DNA of 64,000 nt from Christensenella massiliensis (GCA_900155415.1 LT700187.1:1426001-1490000); one strand, 5' to 3'; shown: positions 7,977 to 17,050, counted from the stretch's first letter. Notes: generated by a model not told the origin, from the letters alone. A program made the numbers and translations.

Positions 7977-9035
7977 ATGGATTTCAAGGAACTCAGAAGA
8001 TATGTGGGCAGCGAATTCCAGCATTTTGGCGTCAAGGAATTCATGCTTTTGAGAGGAAAAGAAAACGGCGTCCGTATGATGCAGGTCAAAAATGGCGGGA
8101 AGCTGCGCTTCGATGTTGTTACCGACCGGGCGCTGGATATTGGGAATCTGGAATATAAAGGGCTCAATTGCAGCTTTATGAGCAAGACGGGGATCGTAAA
8201 TTCAAAATACTATGTGGAAAACGGCCCCGACGGATTTTATAAGAATTTTTACGGCGGGATGCTGACAAGCTGCGGAATGACGCATATGGGTGCACCCTGT
8301 GAAGACGAGGGGAGAAAGTTGGGGCTGCACGGACCGCTGTCCTGTACGCCTGCGGAAGAGGTCAGCGTGCGGACGGAAAAGACTGATACCAATGCGCCCT
8401 ATATTGAGATCAAGGGAAAAATGCGTCAAAGCGAGGTATATGCGGAAAATCTTGTCATGGACAGGACAATACGGGTCGATTATGGAAAGGATATCATAAG
8501 CATACGCGATACCGTCACAAATAAAGCGTTTGTTCCGGCGCCGTTCATGCTGCTGTACCACTACAATTTTGGTTATCCGTTTTTAAGCGAAAAAACAAAG
8601 CTTATGCTTTCCTATAAGGAATTCACGCCCCGTGATGAACCTGCGGCCAAAGGGCAGAACAGAAAATATGTGTTCGAAAAACCGGAGGACGGCCGTCCGG
8701 AGGAATGTTATTTCTATAAACTGGCAAGCGATGGGAACGGTATTACAAAAGTCCTTGTGGAAAATGAGGAATTGGAGATCGCTGCGGTTCTTCAATTCAA
8801 TACCGGTCAGCTGGAGTATATGACAGAGTGGAAATCTATGATGGCCGGCGATTATGCGCTCGGTATCAACCCGGGAACCTATACTCCTATGGGCAGAGCG
8901 CATGCGAGGCAGAATGGCCTTTTGAAATTCATACAGCCGGGTGAATCGCTCCATTTTGATGTGAGTATAGAATTTACTGATGATAAAAACTATATAAAAA
9001 AATTACAAAACATAATAAAATGCTTGACGTTTTAA
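7977..9035 (+). CDS. DUF4432 aldose 1-epimerase-like protein
   Basis: 352-aa protein of the galactose-mutarotase-like superfamily (DUF4432). Typical features are FDVVTDRALDIG near residue 40, GLHGPLSCTPAEEV near residue 110, YHYNFGYP and GINPGTYTPMGR near the C-terminus. It probably interconverts anomers of the pentose used by this operon; no member substrate can be read from sequence. ATG 7977 follows AAGGAGG and lies 14 bp past the isomerase stop; an upstream in-frame ATG at 7953 overlaps the isomerase and lacks its own site. The 3' end contains the -35 of the next promoter. Confidence 0.85.
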   Translation: MDFKELRRYVGSEFQHFGVKEFMLLRGKENGVRMMQVKNGGKLRFDVVTDRALDIGNLEYKGLNCSFMSKTGIVNSKYYVENGPDGFYKNFYGGMLTSCGMTHMGAPCEDEGRKLGLHGPLSCTPAEEVSVRTEKTDTNAPYIEIKGKMRQSEVYAENLVMDRTIRVDYGKDIISIRDTVTNKAFVPAPFMLLYHYNFGYPFLSEKTKLMLSYKEFTPRDEPAAKGQNRKYVFEKPEDGRPEECYFYKLASDGNGITKVLVENEELEIAAVLQFNTGQLEYMTEWKSMMAGDYALGINPGTYTPMGRAHARQNGLLKFIQPGESLHFDVSIEFTDDKNYIKKLQNIIKCLTF

Positions 9036-9052
9036 TGTTGAAACCGTATAAT
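9024..9052 (+). promoter_or_regulatory. Strong predicted promoter for the ABC importer region
   Basis: TTGACG (9024-9029), exact 17-bp spacer, TATAAT (9047-9052). The -35 is inside the last codons of the preceding gene. A LacI-type operator candidate follows at 9067-9076. Confidence 0.75.
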
Positions 9053-9451
9053 TTAGCTATACAAATAAAACGTTTTTCAAAAATTTTCTCAATAAATAAT
9101 ACAGAAAAGGAACACGGAAAATACAGCTTAGGCCATAAAATGTGCGCATAGAGCGCATAGAGGCAGTTATAAAAGTATACATTGATAACCACTGCAATAC
9201 CGTTGCCATTACGCGCATAAAAAGGCGCGTTTTTTTGTGGTCAATTTTTTATAGTTTTTACATCGTTTTACACAAATTTTGGCAAAAAAGGCACTATCGC
9301 ATAAATTTTTGGACATCAGAATCATTTTTGCCATAACGGTAACAGTTAGATGGAACGTTGTGTTCACGGCAATCGAAACGGAAAGCATTGCAGGGGTACA
9401 CCTTCCATTTGACTTCATAAATAAAAAGCTTAGGAGGTAAAGAAAAAGGAA
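9053..9451 (+). other. 400-nt untranslated leader with internal terminator
   Basis: No coding frame with a ribosome site is seen. The stretch holds a tandem 9-bp repeat (GCGCATAGA twice, 9144-9161) and an intrinsic-terminator-like hairpin, arms ACGCGC (9211-9216) and GCGCGT (9225-9230) followed by six T. Either transcription from 9052 is attenuated before the importer, or a separate RNA of about 180 nt is made. The binding-protein gene has AGGAGG about 15 bp before its start. Confidence 0.5.
9067..9076. promoter_or_regulatory. LacI-type operator candidate at the importer promoter
   Basis: AAAACGTTTT 15 bp after the -10, that is over the early transcribed region, where a repressor would block initiation or clearance. 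Identical to the core at 5777-5786. Confidence 0.55.
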
Positions 9452-10543
9452 ATGATGAAAAGAATCGTAGGGATTGTATTGGTTGTCCTGTGCATATTTG
9501 CACTTGTAGCCTGCTCGGGCAGCGGCGGAGAGACGTCTGCTGAGCCGCCGGCATCTGCGGAAGCGTCTGCTGAGGCATCGGCGCCCGCGGAGACGGAGGG
9601 ATCAGCAGCTACCGAATCCGCGGCGGAAACGGAAGGGGAGACTGTTCTTGCCGAAGTGATCGATACCGACATGAGTGTTTCGCAGGGATTGAAGGTCGGT
9701 TATGCGCAACGGAATACAAACGGCGCATGGCTGATCGCTCAGACGGAAAATTTAAAGAAAATAGCGGAGCAATACGGTGTTGAATTTATCATGACCGATG
9801 CGGATGACGATCAGAACAAGCAGCTTTCCGACGTGGAAGACCTTTGCGCGCAGGGGATCGATATTTTGGTATACCCCCCGATCGAATACGAAGCGGGCGC
9901 GGCGGCCTTGGATATCGCGGCCCAGTATGGTGTTCCGGTCATGCTGCTTGGCAATGACTGCGCAAAGGAAGACAGCCAGTATGTCGCATCTATGCTGTTC
10001 AACTATGTTATGGACGGTGGTGCCTGCGGCGAATATGTGGCGGAGAATCTTGACGGCGCCAAGATCGTAGAGATCCAAGGGATATTGGGCTCCGATCCGG
10101 AGATTGGCAGGTCAGAAGGTTTTGCAGCAGAACTGGAAGGAACAAATTGCGAGATCATCGTTCAGCAGACGGCAAATTTTCTGATGGACGAAGCACAGGA
10201 AGTCATGGAAAACATCCTTCAGTCCTATGACGGCCAATTCGACACTGTTTATTGTCATACAGACGAGATGGCGCTCGGCGTTGTTGCGGCGCTGAAAGCG
10301 GCTGGAAAAGAAGGAACAGTAAATGTATTGGGGATCGATGGACAAAAACTGGCGGTTCAGGAGATCATTGACGGGAACATCACGGCGATCGCAACCTGTG
10401 ATACACAAAACGGCGAACTGCTGTTCTCAACGATCGCTGCTTATCTGAACGGCGAGCTGGAGAACAAGGACGTAACGATCCCGCCAGAAATCATTGACGC
10501 TTCCAATGCGGAAGAAGCAATGACTAACGGCATGGCGTTTTAA
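9452..10543 (+). CDS. Sugar ABC transporter substrate-binding lipoprotein
   Basis: 363-aa extracellular binding protein of the ribose/galactose type (periplasmic-binding-protein family with LacI-like fold). It has a lipoprotein signal (residues 1-21, hydrophobic core then LVAC|S lipobox), a low-complexity Ala/Glu/Ser linker (about 22-65), then the sugar-binding fold with DADDDQNKQLSDVEDLCAQGIDILVYPP and a late NVLGIDGQ segment. It delivers the sugar to the permeases encoded downstream. Two adjacent ATG codons (9452, 9455) are possible starts. Neighbouring D-lyxose genes suggest a pentose ligand, but binding specificity is not readable. Confidence 0.9.
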   Translation: MMKRIVGIVLVVLCIFALVACSGSGGETSAEPPASAEASAEASAPAETEGSAATESAAETEGETVLAEVIDTDMSVSQGLKVGYAQRNTNGAWLIAQTENLKKIAEQYGVEFIMTDADDDQNKQLSDVEDLCAQGIDILVYPPIEYEAGAAALDIAAQYGVPVMLLGNDCAKEDSQYVASMLFNYVMDGGACGEYVAENLDGAKIVEIQGILGSDPEIGRSEGFAAELEGTNCEIIVQQTANFLMDEAQEVMENILQSYDGQFDTVYCHTDEMALGVVAALKAAGKEGTVNVLGIDGQKLAVQEIIDGNITAIATCDTQNGELLFSTIAAYLNGELENKDVTIPPEIIDASNAEEAMTNGMAF

Positions 10544-10621
10544 AATAAAAGAGTGGAGTGATGCTGGAGAACAGAAAATTCTGTTCTCCAACATCTTTTG
10601 TGTAACATTTGGAGGTTAACT

Positions 10622-12136
10622 ATGTCAGAGGAAAAGCGTGTTTTGCTCGAGATGAGAGATATATGCAAATCTTTTATCGGAGTAAATGCTTTGAAAGGTG
10701 TTGATCTTGTCGTCCGGGAGGGCGAGGTGCATGCGCTTGAGGGTGAAAATGGCGCGGGAAAGTCGGTCCTTATCAAAATATTGACCGGGATTTACCAAAA
10801 AGATGCGGGAACGATCCGGTTTGACGGAAAAGAAGTGAATTTTACATCTCCTGCACAGGCACAGGAAGCGGGCATAAGGCCGATCTATCAGGAACTCACG
10901 ATTTGCCCGATGCTCAGCGTCGCGGAGAATATGTTTATGGGAAACGAGATCAAGAAAAGAGGCTTGATCGATTGGAGAGCGACCTATAAACGGGCAGAAG
11001 AGATTTTGCAGAGTGTGAATTTGAATATCGATGTCAGGCAGCCTATGGGGCAACTTTCCGCGGCGATGCAGCAGATGGTAGCAATCGCAATGGCGGTCTC
11101 GTTGGATGCCAAGCTTATTATTATGGACGAAGCAACTTCCTCCCTCGACGATAAGGAAGTCCAGTCCTTGCTTAATATCGTAAAGGAATTGCAGAAGAAA
11201 AATATAGCAATCATCTTTATAACACACAGAATGAATGAGATCTATGAAGTATGCGAAAGATGCACAGTTTTAAAAGACGGCGAGTTTATAGGCTGCTATG
11301 ATCTGGATAAGCTGCCTAAGCTCGAGTTGATATCCAAAATGGTAGGAAGAGACGCCTCCACAATCGTCAATTTTAAGAAGCAGTATAACAGTGATATAGA
11401 AAGCAATGAGGTCATCTGTGAATTTAAGAATGTCGCGCAGGGGCTGAGATTAAAAAATATTGAATTCGAGCTGAAAAAAGGAGAGGTTCTTGGCTTTGCA
11501 GGGCTTTTAGGCTCAGGAAGAACAGAAACGGGAGAGGTGCTATTCGGCATTCGGAAATATACGGGCTCCATCACCGTAAAAGGAAAAGAAGTACATTATG
11601 CGAATGCGGGTCAGGCAATGAAGGATAATATTGTTCTTTGTCCGGAGGAAAGAAAACGGGACGCGATTTTTCCGGATATGTCGATTGAAGACAATATTAC
11701 AATTCCCATCATGAATAAAATCAGCAGGCTCGGCTTTATCGATCGGAAGAAGCAGGCTGAATTGGTTGACAAGTATATTCAGATGCTGAAGATCAAAACG
11801 CCGAATAAAGAGCAGCTGATCAAATTTTTATCAGGGGGCAATCAGCAAAAATGCATTATTGCCCGGGCAATGTGCTGCGATCCGGAAATCATTATTTTAG
11901 ATGAACCGACGCGTGGGATCGATGTCGGGGCAAAATATGAAATAGAAATGCTGATTCAGGATATCGCCAAATCCGGTATCAGCGTTATTATGATCTCTTC
12001 AATATTGGAAGAGCTGGAAAGAGACTGTGATCGGGTCGTCATCATGCGTGAAGGTATTGTGGTCGGTGAATTGCTGCATGAGGATATTACAGAAGAGAAT
12101 ATCATTCACACGATTTCTGAAGCACATACGAACTAA
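10622..12136 (+). CDS. Sugar ABC transporter ATPase, two-domain (RbsA/MglA type)
   Basis: 504-aa fused double nucleotide-binding protein that energises sugar import. The first domain has Walker A GENGAGKS, a variant signature LSAAMQQ and Walker B LIIMDEATSSLD. The second has the typical degenerate P-loop GLLGSGRTE, signature LSGGNQQK and ILDEPTRGIDVGAK. The N-terminal signature LSAAM departs from the usual LSVGQ/LSIAQ pattern. ATG 10622 follows GGAGG. It lies 78 bp after the binding protein and 15 bp before the first permease, so it is in one operon. Confidence 0.93.
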   Translation: MSEEKRVLLEMRDICKSFIGVNALKGVDLVVREGEVHALEGENGAGKSVLIKILTGIYQKDAGTIRFDGKEVNFTSPAQAQEAGIRPIYQELTICPMLSVAENMFMGNEIKKRGLIDWRATYKRAEEILQSVNLNIDVRQPMGQLSAAMQQMVAIAMAVSLDAKLIIMDEATSSLDDKEVQSLLNIVKELQKKNIAIIFITHRMNEIYEVCERCTVLKDGEFIGCYDLDKLPKLELISKMVGRDASTIVNFKKQYNSDIESNEVICEFKNVAQGLRLKNIEFELKKGEVLGFAGLLGSGRTETGEVLFGIRKYTGSITVKGKEVHYANAGQAMKDNIVLCPEERKRDAIFPDMSIEDNITIPIMNKISRLGFIDRKKQAELVDKYIQMLKIKTPNKEQLIKFLSGGNQQKCIIARAMCCDPEIIILDEPTRGIDVGAKYEIEMLIQDIAKSGISVIMISSILEELERDCDRVVIMREGIVVGELLHEDITEENIIHTISEAHTN

Positions 12137-12151
12137 AAGGAGGGTGTTGGA

Positions 12152-13183
12152 GTGGAAAATGACGTAAATGCAAGCTTGCTTCAAATTCAGGAATTGAGCA
12201 ATAAAGCATTGAAGCGCAGCGAATTTGCAAAAAAATACGGCGCACTGATCGTATTTGCAATTCTGATCATATTTAATTTGATTGTGACCCCGGGCTTTGT
12301 GGATTCCAGTACGGTCTGGAATCTAATCATACATACTACGACGACACTCGTCGTAGCAATGGGCATGACATTTGTGATTGCAACTGCGGGGATCGACATC
12401 AGTGTTGGTTCCACGATGGCGCTGACAGCAGTCGTCACCGCTACGTTGCTGCCAATGCTCGGAATGGCCGTTTCGATCATGATCGGTCTGGCTCTGGGTG
12501 CCGGAATCGGTCTTTTGATCGGCACGCTGACGGTGAAATTCAAAATACAGCCGATGGTCCTGACGCTGGCGCTCATGATTGCATTGCGCAGTATCGCAAG
12601 AATGGTGAGCAATGCCAAAACAGTCAATATTGCCGATGAAGGATTTATTGGTCTTTCCGTCAATTATATTGGAGGCACAGTTCCGGTCCAGTTGATTTAT
12701 GTGGTCGTTATCGCAATCGTCTTTTATATTATCGCAACAAGGACGGTGTTCGGAAAATCGGTCGAAGCGATCGGCAACAATCCGTCGGCTGCGAGGTTAT
12801 CCGGCATTAAGGCGGACAAAAATACGATCATGGTTTATGTTCTGCTGGGAATACTCTCTGCATTGGCAGGATGCTTGGCGATAGCCAGAACAATGAACTG
12901 CAATCCCTCGTCGGTCGGCTCAGGCATGGAGATGGACGCGATCGCCGCGGTGGTGATCGGCGGAACGTCAATGATGGGCGGTAAGCCACGGATCTTGGGA
13001 ACGGTGATTGGCTGCTTCATCATCACGCTGATCACAACGACTGTCAATATGAACGGTATCCCGAGCGAGTGGTCAATGGTATTTAAGGCAGCTATCATTA
13101 TTCTTGCCGTTTATATCCAGTCTGAAAAGAAGATCAAAGTAAGGCAGAGCAAAATAAAGCCCATTGCAAGTAAGGAGGTGTAA
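12152..13183 (+). CDS. Sugar ABC transporter permease (RbsC type), first of two
   Basis: 343-aa membrane permease of the ribose/xylose branched group, with about eight to ten hydrophobic segments. The hallmark segments are FVIATAGIDISVGSTMAL near residue 75 and AVVIGGTSMMGGKP near residue 265, which contact the ATPase. The start is GTG 12152 after AAAGGAGGG. The protein keeps a cytoplasmic N-terminal stretch of about 28 residues. It probably forms a heterodimeric channel with the next permease, which starts 3 bp after its stop. Confidence 0.92.
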   Translation: MENDVNASLLQIQELSNKALKRSEFAKKYGALIVFAILIIFNLIVTPGFVDSSTVWNLIIHTTTTLVVAMGMTFVIATAGIDISVGSTMALTAVVTATLLPMLGMAVSIMIGLALGAGIGLLIGTLTVKFKIQPMVLTLALMIALRSIARMVSNAKTVNIADEGFIGLSVNYIGGTVPVQLIYVVVIAIVFYIIATRTVFGKSVEAIGNNPSAARLSGIKADKNTIMVYVLLGILSALAGCLAIARTMNCNPSSVGSGMEMDAIAAVVIGGTSMMGGKPRILGTVIGCFIITLITTTVNMNGIPSEWSMVFKAAIIILAVYIQSEKKIKVRQSKIKPIASKEV

Positions 13184-13185
13184 GC

Positions 13186-14184
13186 ATGGACAGATCGATC
13201 AGCGCAAAACATGTTATTACGCAAAATGCCACTCTGGTCGCTGCCGTTGCGATCATAATAGCGGCCGGCATCGCTTTTGATAATTTTTTTACTGTAGTCA
13301 ATCTATCTAATATTTTCAGACAGGCCAGTATGATCGGGATCATGGCGATCGGCAGCTCCTTTGTCATCCTTACGGGAGGGATAGATCTCTCGGCGGGTTC
13401 GCTGTTTGGGTTCGCTGCCGTTATGTGCGGTATTGTAGATGCCTTTTGTCCCAATCCATTCGTGATGGGGCTCATTGCGATCCTGACCTGTGCAGGATTT
13501 GGCGCCTTGAACGGATTTTGCGTGACAAAGCTTCGTATTCCTCCGTTTATCGTGACGTTAGCCATGATGTCCGGCGTGCAGGGCCTCGGGCTCATTATCA
13601 CTGAAGGGGGAAATACGCTGCCGATTACTGCGGAGGGCTTTACAAATATTGCTACAGGTACGATTGGCTCTGTTATAAATGATAAGGGCTTAGAGGTAGG
13701 CGTCGTTCCAGTTCCTGCCATCATCATGATCGTGGGCTTTGTCATTGCAGTCATCGTTTCGAAATATACCACGTTTGGAAGAAATTGCTATGCGGTCGGC
13801 GGTAATGAGGATGCAGCCATTATGAAAGGGATATCTGTCAACAGAACAAAATTTTTAGCTTATCTTATGAGTGGGATATGCTGCGGGATCGCAGGTATCA
13901 TCGTTGCGGCGCGCACCAGAGGAGGACAAATCACAGTTGGAGACGGTTATGAGATGGACGTTATTGCATCAGTAGTCCTTGGCGGTACTCTTTTAAGCGG
14001 CGGGCAGGGTAAGGTGCTGAATTCCATGTGGGGCGCATTGATCATCACAATGATCGGAAATATCATCAATCTAAATTCTGATGTTATCTCTTATCTGTGG
14101 GAGGGCACGATCACGGGGATACTGCTGCTTGTTATTCTGGTAGCACAGTCCAAAATGCAATCGAATAAGTTAGGTGCGAGATGA
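13186..14184 (+). CDS. Sugar ABC transporter permease (RbsC type), second of two
   Basis: 332-aa permease paralogous to its neighbour, with FVILTGGIDLSAGSLFGF near residue 65 and ASVVLGGTLLSGGQGK near residue 265. Two non-identical permeases beside one fused ATPase point to a heterodimeric transmembrane unit, less common than the RbsC homodimer but known in this group. It is the last gene of the importer operon; a terminator follows about 105 bp later. Confidence 0.92.
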   Translation: MDRSISAKHVITQNATLVAAVAIIIAAGIAFDNFFTVVNLSNIFRQASMIGIMAIGSSFVILTGGIDLSAGSLFGFAAVMCGIVDAFCPNPFVMGLIAILTCAGFGALNGFCVTKLRIPPFIVTLAMMSGVQGLGLIITEGGNTLPITAEGFTNIATGTIGSVINDKGLEVGVVPVPAIIMIVGFVIAVIVSKYTTFGRNCYAVGGNEDAAIMKGISVNRTKFLAYLMSGICCGIAGIIVAARTRGGQITVGDGYEMDVIASVVLGGTLLSGGQGKVLNSMWGALIITMIGNIINLNSDVISYLWEGTITGILLLVILVAQSKMQSNKLGAR

Positions 14185-14289
14185 TTTTAGGGCCGTCACA
14201 GCGGAACTGCTGCGGCAGTCCGGCCAACGTCTGAGAAAAAAATACTGAAAGTAGGCTTATCGTTTGATTCCCCCTGAAATACAGATTAG

Positions 14290-14326
14290 AAAAGCCCCGG
14301 CATTCATGCCGGGGCTTTTCTTTTTC
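14290..14326 (+). terminator. Terminator of the sugar importer operon
   Basis: Arms AAAAGCCCCGGCAT (14290-14303) and ATGCCGGGGCTTTT (14306-14319), followed by CTTTTT. Strong intrinsic terminator. Confidence 0.92.
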
Positions 14327-14561
14327 CGGGCTTCTGGGGCACGGTATCACTGGTTCAAATACAAATATAAAGGCCGAACCCGAATGCTTCCGGAAAATGG
14401 AATGCTCCGCGGATGCACAATACAACGTGTACAAAAAAGAATAAAGGGATAGTGTGATAAGCAAAATACAGCCATTAAAACGGCTGTATTGGAAAGAAAT
14501 ACGCTGTTGGATTTTGATATTTGCACAAAAGGCTGATACGATCTGCTCCGTTCCCAACGTG

Positions 14562-14584
14562 AGCAGTCGGCCTTGCCGACTGCT
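14562..14584. repeat. Perfect inverted repeat downstream of the LacI-type gene
   Basis: AGCAGTCGGC (14562-14571), 3-nt loop, GCCGACTGCT (14575-14584). No T run on either side, so it is not a standard terminator; it may stabilise the 3' end of the regulator mRNA. The rest of 14330-14605 shows no supported gene. Confidence 0.55.
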
Positions 14585-14605
14585 ATGTTCGATCCAGACA
14601 CAGGT

Positions 14606-15670
14606 TCACCAACCCGAAATGTCCCATGGCGGGTGCATCGAGGTGTCGGTTGAATTTCTTACAATGATTTTTGTTTTCAAATAGGTAGGCGCTAAATAAT
14701 TAGGCTTTTCTTCACTGTCGATCAATTCTAAAAGTCTTGTGATCGCTGTTTTCCCTAACCGATAAGAAGGAATGTCGATCGTCGAAAGAGATGGAGAGAT
14801 CAATGTGCCGGTATAGATATTATCTGTACCAATAATCGCAATATCATCAGGAACATGATATCCGGTATCCTTGATTGCCTTGATTGCGCCAATACCGATT
14901 TCGTCATTTCCAGCAAAAACTGCGTCGATATCCTCCTGTGTCAACAGATCCTTCATGTTGGAATAGCCGTTTTCCGGAAGAAACGGGCCGTAGCGTATCA
15001 ATGCCGGATCAAAAGGGATTCCTGCGCTTTCCAATGCGCGTTTATAGCCGGAAAGCCGTTTTTGCGTTACGTCATACATCGCGCGGCCGGCAATATGCGC
15101 AATATTTTTTCTTCCAAGCCTGATCAAATGCTGAACAGCCTGAAAACTGGCCTCTTCATAATCGGATAATATAGATTCTACGCCAACGATCGGCAGATAA
15201 CGCTCAATACTGATGATTGGTATATTCTTTTTCGATTTTGTAATACTCCTAAGAAGGCTATAGCATTTAGCACCGTGCTTTTCTGCGTCGTTTGCGTAGC
15301 TTGATATAATGATCCCATCAGGCTGGGAAGTCAAACAGATTCGAAGACATTGCTCCTCGATCTTTTGGTCCATGTCTGTAGTATATGTATTAATGATGAG
15401 ATTCCTGCCAAAACAAACCTCCTGTATACCCTTTAATATCTGTGAATGAAAAATATGGGTATAAGAAGGGATAATGACGCCGATGATATGATTTTTTTTC
15501 CCGCGCAAACCACTTGCCATAGGGTTTGGCACATAATCCAATTCTGCGATCGCGTCATTGACGCGCTTTACCAATTCAGGACGTACATATTTATTGCCTG
15601 TTCTTACATTGGATACCGTAGATACAGAAACCCCCGCTAATTTCGCAACATCTCGAATACTCGGCTGCAT
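14606..15670 (-). CDS. LacI-family transcriptional regulator
   Basis: 354-aa LacI/GalR regulator with an N-terminal HTH (residues 3-25, IRDVAKLAGVSVSTVSNV), a hinge with NPMASGLRGKK, and a periplasmic-binding-like effector domain (IIVP-type IGVIIPSYTH, DAVFAGNDEIGIGAIKAI, DIAIIGTDNIYTG). It converges on the sugar importer operon. The two AAAACGTTTT sites at 5777 and 9067, in front of the catabolic and import operons, are the natural operator candidates. The effector sugar is unknown. Confidence 0.93.
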   Translation of the reverse strand: MQPSIRDVAKLAGVSVSTVSNVRTGNKYVRPELVKRVNDAIAELDYVPNPMASGLRGKKNHIIGVIIPSYTHIFHSQILKGIQEVCFGRNLIINTYTTDMDQKIEEQCLRICLTSQPDGIIISSYANDAEKHGAKCYSLLRSITKSKKNIPIISIERYLPIVGVESILSDYEEASFQAVQHLIRLGRKNIAHIAGRAMYDVTQKRLSGYKRALESAGIPFDPALIRYGPFLPENGYSNMKDLLTQEDIDAVFAGNDEIGIGAIKAIKDTGYHVPDDIAIIGTDNIYTGTLISPSLSTIDIPSYRLGKTAITRLLELIDSEEKPNYLAPTYLKTKIIVRNSTDTSMHPPWDISGW

Positions 15671-16014
15671 AATGAAAAATCCCCATACTCTAAAGCCTGC
15701 TTTATTAATATATTATTAGTATATCGCAAAACAACAGAAACAGCAACACAGAAAAATGTTTTTCCGTTTTGGATACAGCAGATGATTTCAAAAATGCAAT
15801 CATGATATATCGAGTAAAAGAAGACCATTCGATCTTGTCGGTCAAGCGGTTTTAAATGGAATAACTACCCTGTTTGAGAACTTTTTATCCGCGATAAATC
15901 GCGCCGCAGGCATACAACCGTAAAAAGGCGGAAGAACACCAGCGTGTTATGAGCGTATTTACCAAGAGAGCAGCGTAGCTTTTTTGCAAAAGAGGGGAGA
16001 CATCAAGGCAAACA
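15671..16014. other. Intergenic stretch upstream of the LacI-type gene
   Basis: AT-rich up to about 15850, presumably holding the leftward regulator promoter. Nothing else recognisable; no coding frame is supported. Confidence 0.4.
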
Positions 16015-16041
16015 AATACCCCGCCATTCAGGCGGGGTATT
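16015..16041 (-). terminator. Original tRNA-fMet terminator, now stranded
   Basis: Hairpin arms AATACCCCGCC (16015-16025) and GGCGGGGTATT (16031-16041), followed leftwards by TTTGTTT. It lies 23 bp beyond the stranded tRNA 3' fragment, so before insertion of the element it would have ended tRNA-fMet transcription (inference). Confidence 0.65.
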
Positions 16042-16063
16042 GTAAGCGGAGCACGCTCCGATG

Positions 16064-16108
16064 TGGTTGCGGGGACAGGATTTGAACCTGCGACCTCCGG
16101 GTTATGAG
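16064..16108 (-). repeat. Attachment site copy: 3' part of tRNA-fMet
   Basis: 45 bp matching 26858-26902 at 43 positions. It runs from the anticodon loop (CTCATAA on the minus strand) through the T arm and acceptor to an encoded CCA. This is the chromosomal 3' half displaced by integration of the element. Confidence 0.93.
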
Positions 16109-16275
16109 AAACCGTTTCGTTGTACTATTATTTTATAAAGCGTCCTATAATATAGTATTATAAAGCCTTTCTCGGGATTGATTTATTATATTTTATTATT
16201 ATCTCGCATTATCTCTCATCGTAATTATAAGGAAAATTATAAGGTTTTATATTTTCATCTCTTCATTTTCAGCGC

Positions 16276-16302
16276 AAAAAACAGTCGTTTTCACGACTGT
16301 TT
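16276..16302 (-). terminator. Terminator of the phd-doc operon
   Basis: Arms AAACAGTCGT (16279-16288) and ACGACTGTTT (16293-16302), followed leftwards by a T run and 18 bp beyond the doc stop. Confidence 0.85.
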
Positions 16303-16319
16303 TGAGTGTTGTCTAAATT

Positions 16320-16697
16320 TCATAATTCATGATTAAGTATCCAGTGCAGAAGCTGTTCATCGTTCATTGTGCCATCTGCAATCTCTAATCCTATGCGTAT
16401 CAAATCGTCATCTTCACAGTCAATTTTTATTTCGTTTAGCTCAAGAAAAGACAACATTGCCATAATCCCTACACGCTTATTGCCGTCTACAAAAGGGTGA
16501 TTGCAAATCAGGGAATATCCGAGCCTTGACGCTTTATGTTCAAGCGTAGGATATACATATACACCGTCAAAGGTCTGAAAAGGAGAATTGATTGCCGATT
16601 CAAACAGGTTTTCATCCCGCAGGCCATCTAAACCACCGGTTTCATCCAGCAGAATTTTATGCAGCAATTTGATTTGCTCGCCTGTCAACCGCTTCAT
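16320..16697 (-). CDS. doc: Doc-type (Fic family) toxin
   Basis: 125-aa death-on-curing protein. The Fic/Doc core motif HPFVDGNKRVG (about residues 66-76) is complete, with the N-terminal GLRDENLFESAINSP segment typical of Doc. Doc of phage P1 phosphorylates EF-Tu; related Fic proteins transfer AMP. The shortened Lys-containing P-loop of Doc seems present here. It overlaps the antitoxin gene by 4 bp (ATGA) and sits just inside the left att site, where toxin-antitoxin pairs commonly stabilise integrative elements. Confidence 0.9.
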   Translation of the reverse strand: MKRLTGEQIKLLHKILLDETGGLDGLRDENLFESAINSPFQTFDGVYVYPTLEHKASRLGYSLICNHPFVDGNKRVGIMAMLSFLELNEIKIDCEDDDLIRIGLEIADGTMNDEQLLHWILNHEL

Positions 16698-16936
16698 TTT
16701 GCCAGTTCCTCAAAGGCATGCCGGTTTTTTGCAAGAATCCTGCGCCCGATTCTTTCGACCTCTTCTGTTGCGGCCTCTTCTTCTTTTTGAAATTGGCTGA
16801 TCTCCATTAAAACATATTTTGGAGTATTATTTTTCAAAATCACCGCCGCACCGTTTTCGTCTACCAGTCTGGCAACACGAGAAAAATTTTGATTCGCTTC
16901 CGAAATAGATACAAGATTATTTGTATTGACATTCAT
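16694..16936 (-). CDS. phd: Phd/YefM-family antitoxin
   Basis: 80-aa antitoxin with the Phd N-terminal DNA-binding fold (NLVSISEANQNFSRVARLVDE) and an acidic C-terminal tail that should neutralise Doc. The start is set at ATG 16936, behind GAGGTGAG; an earlier in-frame ATG at 16966 has no ribosome site. Antitoxin-first order with overlapping stop/start suggests the usual coupled expression and conditional-cooperativity autoregulation (family knowledge). A divergent/intergenic space of about 110 bp to the integrase contains its promoter. Confidence 0.9.
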   Translation of the reverse strand: MNVNTNNLVSISEANQNFSRVARLVDENGAAVILKNNTPKYVLMEISQFQKEEEAATEEVERIGRRILAKNRHAFEELAK

Positions 16937-17050
16937 CGTTCTCACCTCTACTAATATTATACGCATATTTTAGGATAAATACAACCTAAATCATAAAATA
17001 ATATAGACGATTCGTCGTCTTGTTAGGGATTGACTGCGATTCCTGCTGAT

